This document shows positions 47,001-58,071 of a DNA stretch of 64,000 bases, one piece after another. The stretch comes from Siphonodentalium dalli (Eukaryota > Mollusca > Scaphopoda > Gadilida > Siphonodentaliidae), in the NCBI GenBank assembly GCA_032622095.1, contig CP136066.1:42917835-42981834 (forward strand), read 5' to 3'. Position 1 is the first letter of the stretch, and each line of letters begins with the position of its first letter. The notes under the pieces were generated by a model. It made no database searches. It was not told the origin of the DNA and was given only the letters and a program-made list of their open reading frames with translations. Made by a program: the position numbers and the translations under genes.

Positions 47001-50000
47001 TGGTGATTGGTCGACATCCAATTGGGTTACCCCGTTTACATCCCAATAATGGAGAGATCTCTCGGGTGTAACAAGAACAGGAAGTTACAAATTGTTGACA
47101 TTATCAACGTAATCACTAAAATCGGTCAGCAGAATAATTGGGCGTGCTTTTCAAACGTATGCTCAATTGCACCTGAAGGCATTTATTTATATCGATCACG
47201 TTATCGTAACTAAGAGTGTGGATATCTTATATCGGGCTGACTTAATGTGTTGAGTGGGCTAGTCTCAATCGGGCAATTTGTGAAAATAAATAAGAATACA
47301 CTCAGCTTGTTATGGAAATAAATCATCAACAAGCAATATAAAAATGAATGTAGTGGGTGTGCGTGTTATTTTGGGGATGCGGCGCTGTGGTTGTTGGGGG
47401 CACACTTAGTGTACACCAACGACCACAGCGACGTATCTCCCAATATCCACTACATTCAGTTATTAAGTATTTCTTAAGTATAATTATAATTTATATAACG
47501 ATAGGCCCGTGTCCATGCCCTGCAAACAGTTGTGGAGTATATTAACAGAAAACATTTTATATGTAAGTGGTTAAATCAACCTGAACCTCTATTATAATAC
47601 ATAATCACAATTATAACATGCTCGTGATCACCAACACGAATAGCATCACCACCACCATCATCATCATCATCATCATCACCATCCTCGTCATCGTCATATG
47701 TGTCTCTGTAAAGTCATACTAAAACATGCATTCAGTACACAAATATCATCATGATCATCTTCGCAGGATAGAATATTACATTCAGAGCGTTTATTCTTGA
47801 TTAGATTCTACATGTCGACAGTCTGTGCTTTTGGATAATAATACATTATGTAACACAAAACATGTATGTGGAGCAGCTACATAGTACGTGTAGATCTAGG
47901 ACTAGTCCTTAATCCAAACACGTCAACATGTTTTCAGTAAATCAAAGCCAAATGTGATCGATGTTAAAGTATGTTGTGTATGTTATCGTAACTGGAGGTC
48001 TGAAATCAAACCTTAAAAGTGTGTTATCTCTTTGTAAACATGTGTTATATAGTTACTGGGGTATAAAATATTAGATATGAATCGAAGACTCCTGTCCGGA
48101 ATTTTTCTATCGATTAATATTGATTTTATTTCGAATATATTCTGGTCTAGAAAGGTGTGGTTGTTTAAATAACGAACAATAGTGTTACTGTTAACAGAGA
48201 CCAGAAATGTTATTGTGTAGTTTTGTCAAAAACAAACGTTAATTAGACTCATTATCGCTTATAACTATGTAATAAAACAATACAAACAAACAATCTGGGA
48301 CATTAACGTTCTGTACCTAGCTATGTACCTAGCTGAGTACTAACTGAAACTCTAAGATTGCGAAATAGCTCCACTGTACGTACGAACAGCTTGTATAATA
48401 TTCTTTTCTTTTCAGAAACAATATGTAAACAACAAATGGTGGCGTGCTTTGTGGACCCATGCGAACATGCAGACTGCAAAACAGGATTCGCTTGCGTGTA
48501 AGTTTCAAAGTGTCATAAGGAATTCGCAGTCGGTAAATGTGCAATACTTATAAAACTGTATACAATAATCGCGATCAAGAGGAACGTGAAAAAAACAGTC
48601 AAACTTGGAGCTAATTATATTATTAATAATTACCTAATAAATGATATTTGGCTTGCTGAAACCTTTTTTATGTCAACAAACATCGCTAATCCCATAGTAA
48701 GTTCAAATACTTCAGCCTAAACATCATTTTGTTCAGAATATTTCTGCAACGAATTGACCTTTTCCAATGTTTGCCGCAATTTTGTGTTAAACTTTGGGAA
48801 AATCTTACTGGACTAATTGGACAATTATGTTCAAACAGTTTAGTTGGACAGAAATATTGCTATTTCACAAACTTGATAAAAGAGGCATAACGCAAAATCA
48901 TATATTACATAAATGATTTTAAAAAGAGCATCGCACAGTAAACAGGGTCACCTTTGTATTGGAATTAAATGCCTCTATGAGAATGTTCCATGGCGATACA
49001 TATGGGAGTCTGATCATTCAATTGATCTATAAATATTAAAATGAACGAAGCATCTTGACATGTTAATGACATTCAGAAATGCATAGTTATCTCATATCTT
49101 ACATGTAGATCAATCTCAGATCATATCTTAGATCATGCCATGAATCTACCCCAGCTACGCCTGTGGAGATCATATTTCGATGTGTGATGTTGTGACAGGC
49201 AAGTTTATAACATTGAAAAACAGTGCAAGTAATATTTTTTCTAAGTTAGTTCATGTTCCGTATTTATTCCACACCAATTGACGTGAGTCACATGTATTCA
49301 ACGGAATCCCAGTCATTGAATACATATTAGTGTATATCTCTAGTGGAATACAAGCCGGAACTATTCTTGTTGACGTTGTCGCCAAGACAGATGACGTACA
49401 TTACGTCGATCATCCGCTTCCGGTGATCCCCCCATAATTACTGGTTATTTGTCAGACTTAAATCACAATAAAGGTGGCTATAGTAACAATGAAGGTGACA
49501 TTCGTGGATTGAACTTATCTGACTGAACGGTGTAGAATAAATACAGAGCACAACTTGCATCATAATCTCGAATCTTTTATCGAACTCGTTGCGGACGGCG
49601 CAAAGTTATATTTCACTCGAGCTACGCTCTCGCGAAATATATCCTTGCGCCATCCGCAACTCATTCGATAAAAGAGTCTCGAATAAGATGCGCGTTGTGT
49701 TCTGTCTATTTATTCCACACCATTGACGCGAGGCACATGTATTCAACGGAATCCTAGCCATTGAATACATATAAGTGTATACCTCTAGTGGAATACAAGC
49801 CGGAACTATTCTTGTTGACGTTGTCGCCAAGAAAGATGACGTACATTACGTCGAGCATCCGCTTCCGGTGATCCCCCCATAATTACTGGTTATTCGATAC
49901 AAGAGTCTCGATTAAGATACGCGTTGTGTTCTGTCTATGAATTATATACACATGTGTTTGTATCGATGCATGTATCGCGACGAGGCTAGTTTTCGTGGCC

Positions 50001-51707
50001 ATATGGTCACGAAAACTAGCCGAGTCGCGGTACATGAATCGTTACAAACACATTGTGTATATAACACATTTATCTACCATATATGTGACACAATCCACCG
50101 CACAAATTACATTTTAGGAGTTTCTTAAATGCCAAAACTGTTGAATTATTGTCTGACGATTAGCTTTCTTGAGTAACTTTTCCCAACCTGCAAAGATATC
50201 TTGTCACGCGATTAGCTCGCATCGCTAAATTCTCACAACTTGCAAGATCACGCGAATATGTCTAACGGAAATTGTATTAAATGGACAAAATCTCTTGCAT
50301 GTTTATATAATTTATAATAAATACTGAACAAATACATATTAGTTAATTTGTGATTTGTTATATCATAATACCCATAATAGTTGGCAATCAAAATAATGTT
50401 AAAACCTTGGAACTATTTGTTTATAGTACGCAAGAATATACGTTGGAATGTCGTTTTTGATCTTTCACGCGATTGATGTGACGTCAGTTCATTCATGATT
50501 TTGAACCAGTCAACGACGTCACGAGCGCCTTGTATCGCAACTGCAGTAAAGATACAGATGTTTTATCGCCAATCCGTTATCGCCAATTGTATCAGGGAAT
50601 TTCGTAGGAAATGGAAGATAATTAATAATACAGTTTACTGTATATAGCTGGAGATCCAACCCGATGTTGCACGATTTAACTGATACTTTTGTTTTTGCAC
50701 CGCTTACAATCATGGAATTTCTCTCGGGTAATTAATTCAATGTTCATCATTGCGATTTCGGCTCACAAAATCACTAAATAGCATACAATCTCGAGCTGGG
50801 ACCACCGCTACTGTGAAGTAGATTACTGATGAACAAATAATAACAAAGAAACATCTTCTCTGACTTGTTTGTTCGATGTTATAAAGTTCCCTGTCAGAAC
50901 GGATCAGAACACCAAAAAGGTCCCACGTTTTGTACTTGTGCAATATATTATCTCCACGAGCGTCGCCATGCAGAGTAGAGATTCATGGCACGATCTTGTG
51001 AAATTACAAGCATCTATACGACACGGATTGTGACACGCACACAAACACATTTTCCATTCACGAAAAATCTAATATAGCTACATAAAAATGTTATATACGT
51101 GCGTAACCATTCGGAGTAGAGATTCGTCGCATAATCTAACTACTTTGTAAGTATTGCACGGTTTGGAGTTGACCTTGTCAAAATAACTCTAATAAGTATT
51201 TTTTGCACAGGCAATGGCAAGCCGTCCAATATTATAAACTTCATGCTGTCCAAGATCTCACAATATCCAACAACTCATAATCAGATGATGTTAACTAGCG
51301 ACGATTTATTACTTTCGAAAAATTAGTATAGTGGAATAAGTGCGAACTGAGGGAATTGACAAAAATATCGAAGCGATGTTATGATCAGAGAGTACATGTA
51401 CCCGATAAATCATCACATCAAACATATGGAAACAATCACAAATATCGTAAAGAATTAGCTTACGTTCATTTGTTGTGCTCTGGTTGTCGATTTACAATGA
51501 CAGTTCGGACAACAAATGTTGAATTTTTCCAGCGAGGCGGAGATGACTGTCAAATTACCTCCCCATAATAGTGTGCATGTTAAAATGGACTTCGGGAACG
51601 TCCCATCAATAGTGAGTGTGCTAACATTAATGTAAATGTGTTTATTTTACAGAGCTAACTATTGCGGAGGGTGCAACCACAAGTGCTTTAAGCTCCAAGA
51701 TAAATAA
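38012..51707 (+). CDS. Five-exon gene for a secreted cysteine-rich protein (two 8-Cys modules)
   Basis: Join of 38012-38078, 39570-39648, 44081-44121, 48416-48497 and 51653-51707: 324 nt, 107 residues plus TAA. All introns are GT-AG, with phases 1, 2, 1, 2. Residues 1-22 form a signal peptide (MTNK, then a hydrophobic core ending GISCA). The mature ~85 residues hold 16 cysteines in two modules, both spaced C-x6-C-x4-C-x4-C-x5-C-x4-C-x2-C-x3-C, each with a Pro before the third Cys, a Gly between the fourth and fifth, and YCGGC. Exons 2 and 4 encode the first five cysteines of a module, exons 3 and 5 the last three. Secretion is strongly implied. The role is unknown: antimicrobial, protease-inhibitor, toxin-like and matrix proteins all use such scaffolds. 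No family name is assigned. Confidence 0.88.
38079..39569 (+). other. Intron 1
   Basis: GTAAGT...TTTTTAATTTAG, 1491 bp. Contains the truncated hairpin MITE at 38223-38494 and a stretch (38800-39220) that shares words with 7100-7380. Nothing else recognised. Confidence 0.8.
38223..38494. mobile_element. Truncated hairpin MITE in intron 1
   Basis: Matches 36763-37035 closely, from ATAAATGTTTCTTACAATTT through ACCCTGCAGGGAG to the hairpin module (38408-38480) and CACAGGGTAAAAAA. It lacks the left hairpin and the GTGACCCGCC ends of the 36.6-kb copy. Confidence 0.85.
39570..39648 (+). CDS. Exon 2: first five cysteines of module 1
   Basis: 79 nt between TTTAATTTAG and GTGAGT. With the base carried from exon 1 it reads SVCTEGVYNC, then LISPCSNNKC and PKGTTC. 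Ends in phase 2. Homologous in cysteine spacing and phase to exon 4. Confidence 0.87.
41283..42154. mobile_element. Foldback MITE in intron 2
   Basis: Ends TACACCCTAAATCTAGTTGG / CCAACTAGATTTAGGGTGTA. A second, inner inverted pair (41591-41690 and 41774-41876) includes CGTGGATAGCTTTGCCGGTA and TATAATTATTCTTTGTACGA, so the element folds twice. No transposase. Two CAATCAACAGTTGTATG / CAATCAACGTCAATTGCCC direct repeats lie in the left part. Confidence 0.85.
43540..43870. repeat. Self-complementary CGTAATTCAATTA patch
   Basis: Several direct and inverted copies of CTTAAGCGTAATTCAATTAT-like words. Local secondary structure is likely; no gene. Confidence 0.6.
44081..44121 (+). CDS. Exon 3: last three cysteines of module 1
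   Basis: 41 nt between TTCTGTTACAG and GTAACT. Reads RDHYCGGCRYFCER with one base left over (phase 1). Aligns without gaps to exon 5 through the YCGGC-x3-C motif. Confidence 0.87.
44455..44790 (+). repeat. ~170-bp tandem duplication with GTACTCGGTATTTGCGTACT
   Basis: Two copies (about 44461-44625 and 44633-44785) sharing GACTAAATGTGATTA, GTACTCGGTATTTGCGTACT, AGATTGACAATTTTGGCCTG and ATTATTCTGC. Confidence 0.85.
45093..46869 (+). repeat. 33-bp minisatellite, about 54 copies
   Basis: Unit ATGTCCCTTATAAGTCGGGC + TGCTTTAAGTGTA. Variants (AAGAAGACTGG; ACTCG for CCCTT) recur, and the AAGAAGACTGG block repeats exactly 132 bp apart (45181 and 45313), showing a four-unit higher-order duplication. 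The unit length keeps two plus frames and one minus frame open (272, 351 and 219 codons). These peptides simply mirror the DNA repeat and are not called genes. Confidence 0.95.
46870..47345. other. Intron 3 filler
   Basis: No repeat or gene recognised between the minisatellite and the hairpin. Confidence 0.4.
47346..47457. repeat. Long imperfect hairpin
   Basis: GAATGTAGTGG at the left pairs with CCACTACATTC at the right, and GCGCTGTGGTTGTTGG with CCAACGACCACAGCG around a loop GGGCACACTTAGTGTA. About 112 bp in all; resembles a very small foldback element. Confidence 0.85.
47640..47696 (+). repeat. CAT/CAC trinucleotide microsatellite
   Basis: AGCATCACCACCACCATCAT continuing as CATCAT repeats, then interrupted CGTCAT units. 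Confidence 0.9.
48416..48497 (+). CDS. Exon 4: first five cysteines of module 2
   Basis: 82 nt between a pyrimidine-rich TTTTCAG and GTAAGT. With the carried base it reads ETICKQQMVAC, FVDPCEHADC, KTGFAC. Ends in phase 2. Same phase at both ends and same cysteine spacing as exon 2. Confidence 0.88.
49255..49895 (+). repeat. ~190-bp direct repeats around a 140-bp hairpin
   Basis: 49255-49453 and 49702-49894 share TTTATTCCACACCA, ACATGTATTCAACGGAATCC, GGAATACAAGCCGGAACTAT, TGACGTACATTACGTCGA and CTTCCGGTGATCCCCCCATA. Between them 49561-49690 forms a hairpin (CTCGAATCTTTTATCGAACT / ATTCGATAAAAGAGTCTCGA, GCGGACGGCGCAA / TTGCGCCATCCGC). Confidence 0.88.
49944..50063. repeat. 120-bp near-perfect palindrome
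   Basis: ATATACACATGTGTTTGTAT ... TACAAACACATTGTGTATAT with inner GAGGCTAGTTTTCGTGGCCA / TGGTCACGAAAACTAGCC. Loop essentially absent, so a cruciform or hairpin RNA is possible. Confidence 0.9.
50964..51140 (+). repeat. Two short echoes of the 48-bp minisatellite unit
   Basis: CAGAGTAGAGATTCATGGCA (50973) and CGGAGTAGAGATTCGTCGCA (51115) match the AGAGTAGAGATTCATGACAT part of the array at 1-806. Too short to prove common origin. Confidence 0.45.
51653..51707 (+). CDS. Exon 5: end of module 2 and stop
   Basis: 55 nt from TTTTACAG. Reads (V)ANYCGGCNHKCFKLQDK and TAA at 51705-51707. Homologous to exon 3 with the same phase at its start. Confidence 0.88.
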
Positions 51708-51862
51708 CTCACAAGATGTCACAGCAAAACAGATCATCATAATTAATTCCCAATATGGCGCAACACAACTGATAATCAGAATTAATCAACAAGATGTCAT
51801 AGAAAAACACACCATCATGGCGCTTATATAACCACAGAGAACATCAATATACAATATGTGGT

Positions 51863-51868
51863 ATTAAA
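51863..51868 (+). terminator. Polyadenylation-signal candidate ATTAAA
   Basis: ATTAAA lies 155 nt after the stop codon of exon 5; AATATAAAAT follows at 51877. Either could end the transcript. Confidence 0.4.
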
Positions 51869-54800
51869 CATATATGAATATAAAATCTTATGTCTGTCTG
51901 TTTGTCTATTTGTAACTCTGTCATGATTTCCGCGCGTTTATTCCATTTCACTTACGACGGATTTAATCAATAGCCAGGATCAGACACACGTACGTGTAAC
52001 TTATAACGTGTGTTGTCATGGTCACCGAAAGTCACCTGACTCACGTGACCATGGCGCCCATAGGTACACGGTCAAACAGATAGGAAATTTTGTGTCTACG
52101 TTTAGCTTTACGAAAAGTGTAGCGAAGATGAATAATCCAATCTTCTGCTAACCAAATGACCAATCAACGCTGTGCAGGTGGAAGTTTGCCGGCACGTGAC
52201 GATATTAATTTTATTGAAGCCAACTGCGACTGCTTGTACTCGCAAGTCGTGGTTGGAACAGATTGAAAACTCAGCTGAATGTATCATGTATTACAGTAAT
52301 AGTCATGTGGGGATGAGCACAACACGACATGTAAACACAATCGAGTTGTCTCGCCTTCTCTGTGTCTACTCTTGTTTACCGAGACATTGGGCGATATGTA
52401 TAAATGTGTAAGGTTGGTACACGTCTGCACCTGGCTATTATTTGGATCCACGTCCTGTGTATTTGTCCAGATTGCTGTCGATTTGTCCAAGGAAAACCTG
52501 ATATGGAACGTACTTCTCAAACGTTCTGAGTGTGCTTCCCCCATAACCAACCGGAGCCCATTAACGGGAACATGTATTTGCCACAGTATATTCACCTTGT
52601 ACCTTTCCGAAATCCAAAACACCACACTATTATCCCCATTCTAATTCTCTTCGAACTTAATTGAAACGTTATTTCGACACACATATGCCTTTTAATTACC
52701 AACGACATGTTCAGCCATAGAAAACACTCAGCCAATTCACAACTTTTTATAATTTAATGCCCTGGATAAAATATAGTCCCTCAATTAGCAGCCCTTTTAT
52801 CGTTAAAATGCTGATAAAGATGAACAGTTGACACATCGAATAGAAAATAAACATGCACAACAATTATTTTTGCATGTACCTGATGTCTTGTTGAGATGCT
52901 TATCACTTACAAATTGCAGTTTTGATTTGACCTCGAACTTGAACTTGAATTGAATTTGAAAAAATGTAAAAAAAAATTACTCATTGAGATGTGCATTTCG
53001 TGCCGTGTATTTCACGATTTCATGTCAAGACATTTTGTCAAACGATATCGAGACAACAATATTTAGGAGATAATGGTGTGGTGTTTTGTGATTTCCGAAA
53101 GTGCATGTATACAGGGTGAATGTACTGACTGTCAAATTTCGACAACAGCTACGCCGCTATTTTGTTTATATAGCAAACCGCTAAGTAACGGAACAGTGAA
53201 TGGAGCTGGACGGGCCAGGGACGAGACCACAGTGTCAATATTGGCACGTAGGAATATCTAACATTGAAGCGGTGAACGGACTACACTTTGCGACAGCGTA
53301 TTGATTATTGAATCCCCGCAAATATGTTATGTTTCAGGGAGTAAATTGGCAGCAAGTGCATTAATATCTCACTATAGTCAATACAGTCAATGTAACAGTC
53401 AATATAATCATCTAAGAAGGAAGTATATTTAATAGTGGTGACTTGTTGGCTCCGGTTATTCCATTTGATTAGATTAGGATGCTCATTTTGAAATTCACAC
53501 AAGGCATATATATACCCAAGCATAGTTCATGGTATTAACATTTACTCTGTCTACGCCCGATGAGGTCGTATTCCATCAGTTCAAAACGCAGAAACGTCCT
53601 GATGTTCTGACCGGGAACTTCATAACATTGAAAAAACAAAGCAGGGAATTTATTTATTAGTTAATACATATGTGCCTTAGAAGTGTAATTCATGGTGGGG
53701 TAGTACCTGTTCAAGATTACATGGTATGGGTAGAATTTACTACGAAACTGTGTAATATGTTCCGAATTATATATACATGGTGTGTGGTGATATTTGTGGG
53801 GGGAGGTCGTTAATAATTATCCGTCAACATATGTTGTTTAATATTCGCCGTGGCGTCAACAACCATGAATATACAGTCTACTGTACACTGCCATGTAATT
53901 GCCTCAGATATGTGGAGAAACACAGTGCAAAGCCATTAAAATAATTCCTTCCACAACACAGTTCCTGGGCATATACGCTATACTGTATAGCTGCCTAACC
54001 TCACCAGTCATGTCCTTATCATATCATTCATACACATGTTTATGGTGGCCTACAATTCAACACATGTTCTCATACCGATGACCGAGCCAAGAATTATACA
54101 TGTGCATATAGCACAACTTTCAAACACGGTAGGGGGTGGGCTTCAAATAAGCCCATGGCTTGTTGCCTAATCCCATTTTTCTTCTAAATGTGTACCTATT
54201 GTAATTATTTATCTGAATGTCCATAGAGGGAAAACTAAATATTGTTTAAACTAAACACGGTATTCATTCCGTTCGAGATGTCCGAAATATCAGTTGAAAT
54301 CGCACCACCAGTAGTAGCTATTGTCCAAGCTGACGCTGATGAAACCACATGCTAATCTGCGGTTTCAAAACTAAATATAGATACAAGCTGGTAAAGCACA
54401 AAGACGCAATTGAATCCCGCCATCCACTGCTGCAACAACCAACTCAACAAGCAGCACGAAATTGCACCGCAGCACTCAGATACCACCAACCACAGGGGCA
54501 CAAACACAAGTGCCCAAAATCAGTAGAAATCAAATCTGCTTTCAATTTCGTTGTTCAATTATGTAAACCAATCAACTCATCTTTTGCAAGGAACTGTTGC
54601 AGATCATTAACAATTAAAGGCACGTGATGCCTTAGTTGTCGAAAATATTCATATTTGTTCCAATCACCGTAAACAGAAAAACATTAAAACGCATACAGTT
54701 TCGTTCATATATACCATGACCATCGCGTAAACAACATGTTATCATAAAGATTTACTATATTTTACCTAAGCAAGAGCCTGATTGTGTTACAGAAGACAGC

Positions 54801-55076
54801 ACAATGCTGCTGGCTAATCACACACAAATGGCATAAACGTTCTTTATTCGTTCCATATCAGGAATTCACCAACAAAGAACGCTCTTTATGTTTACCATCA
54901 TAATATAAACAAACACCAGAAAAGTAACTTTTTATGCCTTTGTTTACATAACAATGGTCAAATATATGACAATAACATACAGTTTATGCGATATTTCTTA
55001 TTTGTATACGGACAAAGTCTGTCTACATTTTGTTGTTCTTTCTGTTTGTGGCGGTTTTTGACTAGTGGAAATATTT
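51869..55076. other. Intergenic, no supported gene
   Basis: Several ORFs of 60-113 codons without recognisable domains. Near 54290 an ATG opens a 25-codon frame (MSEISVEIAPPVVAIVQAD) that stops, and another frame at 54349-54627 follows; a broken histone-like or other basic protein was considered but not supported. 54930-54990 holds a family fragment also seen at ~990-1050. Confidence 0.4.
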
Positions 55077-55563
55077 TCACAGGATACCCACCGCCAAGGC
55101 CAACCGTACCTTTAATGAAAACAGAATGTGAGATAACAAAATTTCCTGTCGAACCCCTTCAAAACAAGGGAAATAAGACGAACTGGTGGTATTAATTTGT
55201 ACACAAGACTTGACGTGTTGGTACATATTAACAATTACTCTCAGTAGCTTGCCGTCAGTTCCACATTGTAACAATATGTACCATAAACCCTATCTCCACA
55301 CATTAGCAAACGCTTTTTTAAATTTAATGAAGGCACAATGTAATTTCTTATTCAAATGTCTGCTAATTTCTAACAATAAGTTGAGTATCGACATGTTATC
55401 GATAGTTGAATAATTTTTTTTAATCCGGTATGGTTTTCTTAAATTATATTGTGGCGTTCTATGAATCCATTCGATTAGAAAGAACCTTCGTGAGTTTGCC
55501 CAAACAGCTGAGTACGGTTATCAGTCTATAATTATTCGGGTCACTGATGTCCCTTATTCTTTA
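55077..55563 (-). pseudogene. LINE reverse-transcriptase relic
   Basis: On the minus strand, 55563 downward reads RDISDPNNYRLITVLSCLGK, the start of the RT fingers region in non-LTR elements (SDPxNYRxI(T/S)LLSCLGK). After several stops and frame changes, a 65-codon ORF (55274-55077) reads LQCGTDGKLLRVI, NMYQHVKSCVQIN and YFPCFEGVRQ, matching the GxxGKxxxxIxxMY...FxxxxGVRQG segment. The catalytic YADD region is not found beyond 55077. A truncated, decayed LINE fragment; clade not assigned. Confidence 0.8.
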
Positions 55564-56574
55564 AAGTGATATGAAACACTCCTAGGGTGATCAAATAGAA
55601 ATGGAGAATAATCTTGCTAAAAGTAGTTATATTATACAAATATTGTGTCCAATTTGGCGTGACACGTCATCATTCTTATATATTAATTAAATGTAGCGAC
55701 TTCGATGGTGAAATCGTTTTCGTTAGTTTATCGCCGGTAGTTGCGTCCCGAATCGAGAGGTAAATATTTACAATTGAGCATAGTTCAGACGATGTTTTCT
55801 ATGGAGTGTTGCGATCGATTTTTGTGAGATTTTCGGTGATGGTAGTAGAATGCTACATTCCACCAGTTGGCTTCGCGCCTGAATATTAACTTATCAGTTT
55901 CACGCACCCGAATAAGTCCATAATATGTCTTTAATATAGGAATAATCGTTCCCAGTACCAATTATTCACGAAAATCATACAATCGATGCCTGCATTCGCC
56001 TGGAGTTATATCTCTAGATGCCATTGTTTTTGCCAATTTCAGGTTCAGATTTCAAAATGACATCCCCCTGGGTTGAAGGGTCCTGGTTCTCCCCCAGTGG
56101 CCAGTCAAAATATTTTTAAAAGTCGACTCCTAAAATTGTCTGGAGTTAGACCTCCATATACTAGGATTTTGTAGTTTTCAGGTTCAGATTTGAACATTTT
56201 CTCCCACTGGGCCGAACCATGATGGTCGGTAAAAGAATAATATCAACTGAAATAAACTAAATTCAAGGCTGTGAGGTGCCAGTTCGGAAACTTAAAAGCC
56301 AATTAGGGGTGGGGTGCAATTGGTATTACGCGAACTTGGGAGTTTAGCGTGGTACAAGGGGGTGCTGTTGGAAATTCTAAGGAGGACAACCCCCAAACGA
56401 GGTCCATCTAGCGACATCCCTGAACACGACCGATATATAGTGAACGGTATATAGCATTTGTTTTCAAGTATGTATATAATGGCCTAATATGACTATACGT
56501 AAACATAATTTTCGAATGTACTTTTATGGCTGTTGACTTTGACATGTTAATGGGAACAAATCATTTTGGGGTCA
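55564..56574. other. Intergenic, nothing firm
   Basis: 56030-56220 has two loose copies of a TTCAGGTTCAGATTT...CCC(C)CTGGG block. 56355-56425 resembles 15520-15590. No gene. Confidence 0.4.
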
Positions 56575-57080
56575 TTCGGCAAAAAAAACATGGCCACAGC
56601 GGTCATCTTGGATTTCAAAATTCAATCCATTAGCACGGGCTACAGGCCGGAGTGTCTTATCATCATTAATATTCAGAATGAATCGTTCCCCTCAACATGT
56701 CAATAGCCATGACATATTCATAATGATCGGACCAATGGTACGATTTGTAGCCCGTGCCAAAAGGTTTAGTGATTCAAAGAGTAAAATCCAAGATGGCTGC
56801 CAGCTGCCATGTTTTATGGTTGAATGACCACAAAATCACTCCTTCTCATCTACATGTCAATCTTAACATCCACGACATATTTCATGATGATCAGACAAAC
56901 ATTCCGGCCTGTAGCCCTTGCTAATGGATTGAATTTTGAAATCCAAGATGGCCGCTGGTGGCCATGTTTTTTGCCAATTGAATCGTTCCCATCTACATGT
57001 CAATGATAACAGCCATGACAAATTTCATAATGATCCGACCAAAGTTACGATTTGTAGCCCGTGCCAAAAGACTCCCCACT
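56575..57080 (+). repeat. ~200-bp AAGATGGC repeat, two to three copies
   Basis: Blocks ATCCAAGATGGC, GGCCATGTTTT, ATCGTTCCC, ACATGTCAAT, CATGACAAATTTCATAATGA and GATTTGTAGCCCGTGCCAAA repeat in the same order; the leading copy (GGTCATCTTGGATTTC, TTCAATCCATTAGCACGGGC) is in part inverted. Confidence 0.8.
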
Positions 57081-57640
57081 AATTGAAATTTAGTTAGAAA
57101 TGCAACCAAGTTGTTTACAACATTCCAGTATAGCTATCTCTAATATTCACCTCTCAAGATTTCTGTGTTGAATGGTCACCATGATTCACTCCCCTAAACA
57201 ATTGCCAAGGTGTTGAGTGTTTTGCTTATTGCTCACTATTTATTTGCCTTATGTTAACAAACAGCTCATGCAAAGTGTGTTTTGCATATAATAATGCATT
57301 CATAATATGATAATTATTATATATTCTATATACTTGTCTTATGTAAACAAATGCCATGTTGTGCAAACAAACAGTACAAGTATGTAACGAGTACATGTAC
57401 AATGTATGTGATAACTTATAAGCAAAACACTCAACACCGAGTGGGCCCCCACTAATTTAATTTTTGTTAGAAATGGCACCAAGTTATTTACAACATACAG
57501 GTATGGCCATTGCTAATCTCCACCTCTCAAGATTTTGGTGTTGAGTGGGTCACTACCAAACACTTTCAACCAAAACAATCGCCATGGTCTTGAGTGCTTG
57601 GTTATCGCTCACTATTTACATGCTGAATAATCTATATAAA
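57081..57640. repeat. GTGTTGAGTGTTTTGCTTAT repeat, direct and inverted
   Basis: CCCCACTAATT...TTAGTTAGAAATG, CACCTCTCAAGATTT, GTTGAGTG at 57081-57240 recurs at 57447-57605. ATAAGCAAAACACTCAACAC at ~57418 is inverted relative to 57218. The same family supplies fragments at ~925, 43330 and 54930. Confidence 0.8.
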
Positions 57641-58071
57641 ACAAATGCTCGGCTCACACAAAGCGTGTTTTACGGTTAATAATGCATTCCAAATATGATC
57701 ATTATTGTATACTATTATAATATTATTGGGGAAATTTGGTAACTATTATTTCTTAATTTTAACCGAAAGCGAAGGCCGTTCATGCCTTAGAGGTCCACAG
57801 ATATAAGGAGAATCACTGAATTTTATTTTCATGCCTGCGAACCGGGACTGCATGAATCGTGATGCAACCGCGGTATACACAGTGTTGAAGCGGTAACCTT
57901 ACCACGGAGCTGCAGGTTACTGCTGTACTTTATAATACCCCAGTGACACCCCAACATTAAATGTGGTCAATTACTTTAAGTAGAGCTGTATATTTAACAT
58001 GAATACTCTGCTGATTGGATTAAAATAGTCTCTGGGCATATCAATTTGGCAAATATTGTCACTGCATGATA
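57641..58071. other. Intergenic, nothing recognised
   Basis: No ORF or repeat supported. Confidence 0.4.

Larger units (their letters stand above)
44122..48415 (+). other. Intron 3
   Basis: GTAACT...TTCTTTTCTTTTCAG, 4294 bp, with a strong polypyrimidine tract. Contains a ~170-bp tandem duplication (44455-44790), the 33-bp minisatellite, a long hairpin at 47346-47457 and a CAT microsatellite. Confidence 0.8.
48498..51652 (+). other. Intron 4
   Basis: GTAAGT...GTTTATTTTACAG, 3155 bp. The next AG (two bases later) would give an immediate stop, so the first AG is used. Contains the direct repeats and hairpins at 49255-50063 and two short echoes of the window-start minisatellite. Confidence 0.8.

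Noticed and set aside
54290-54627. Possible broken histone H1/H3-like gene
   Set aside because: Only vague Lys/Ala/Pro-rich resemblance; alignments to H1 or H3 were not convincing in any frame.
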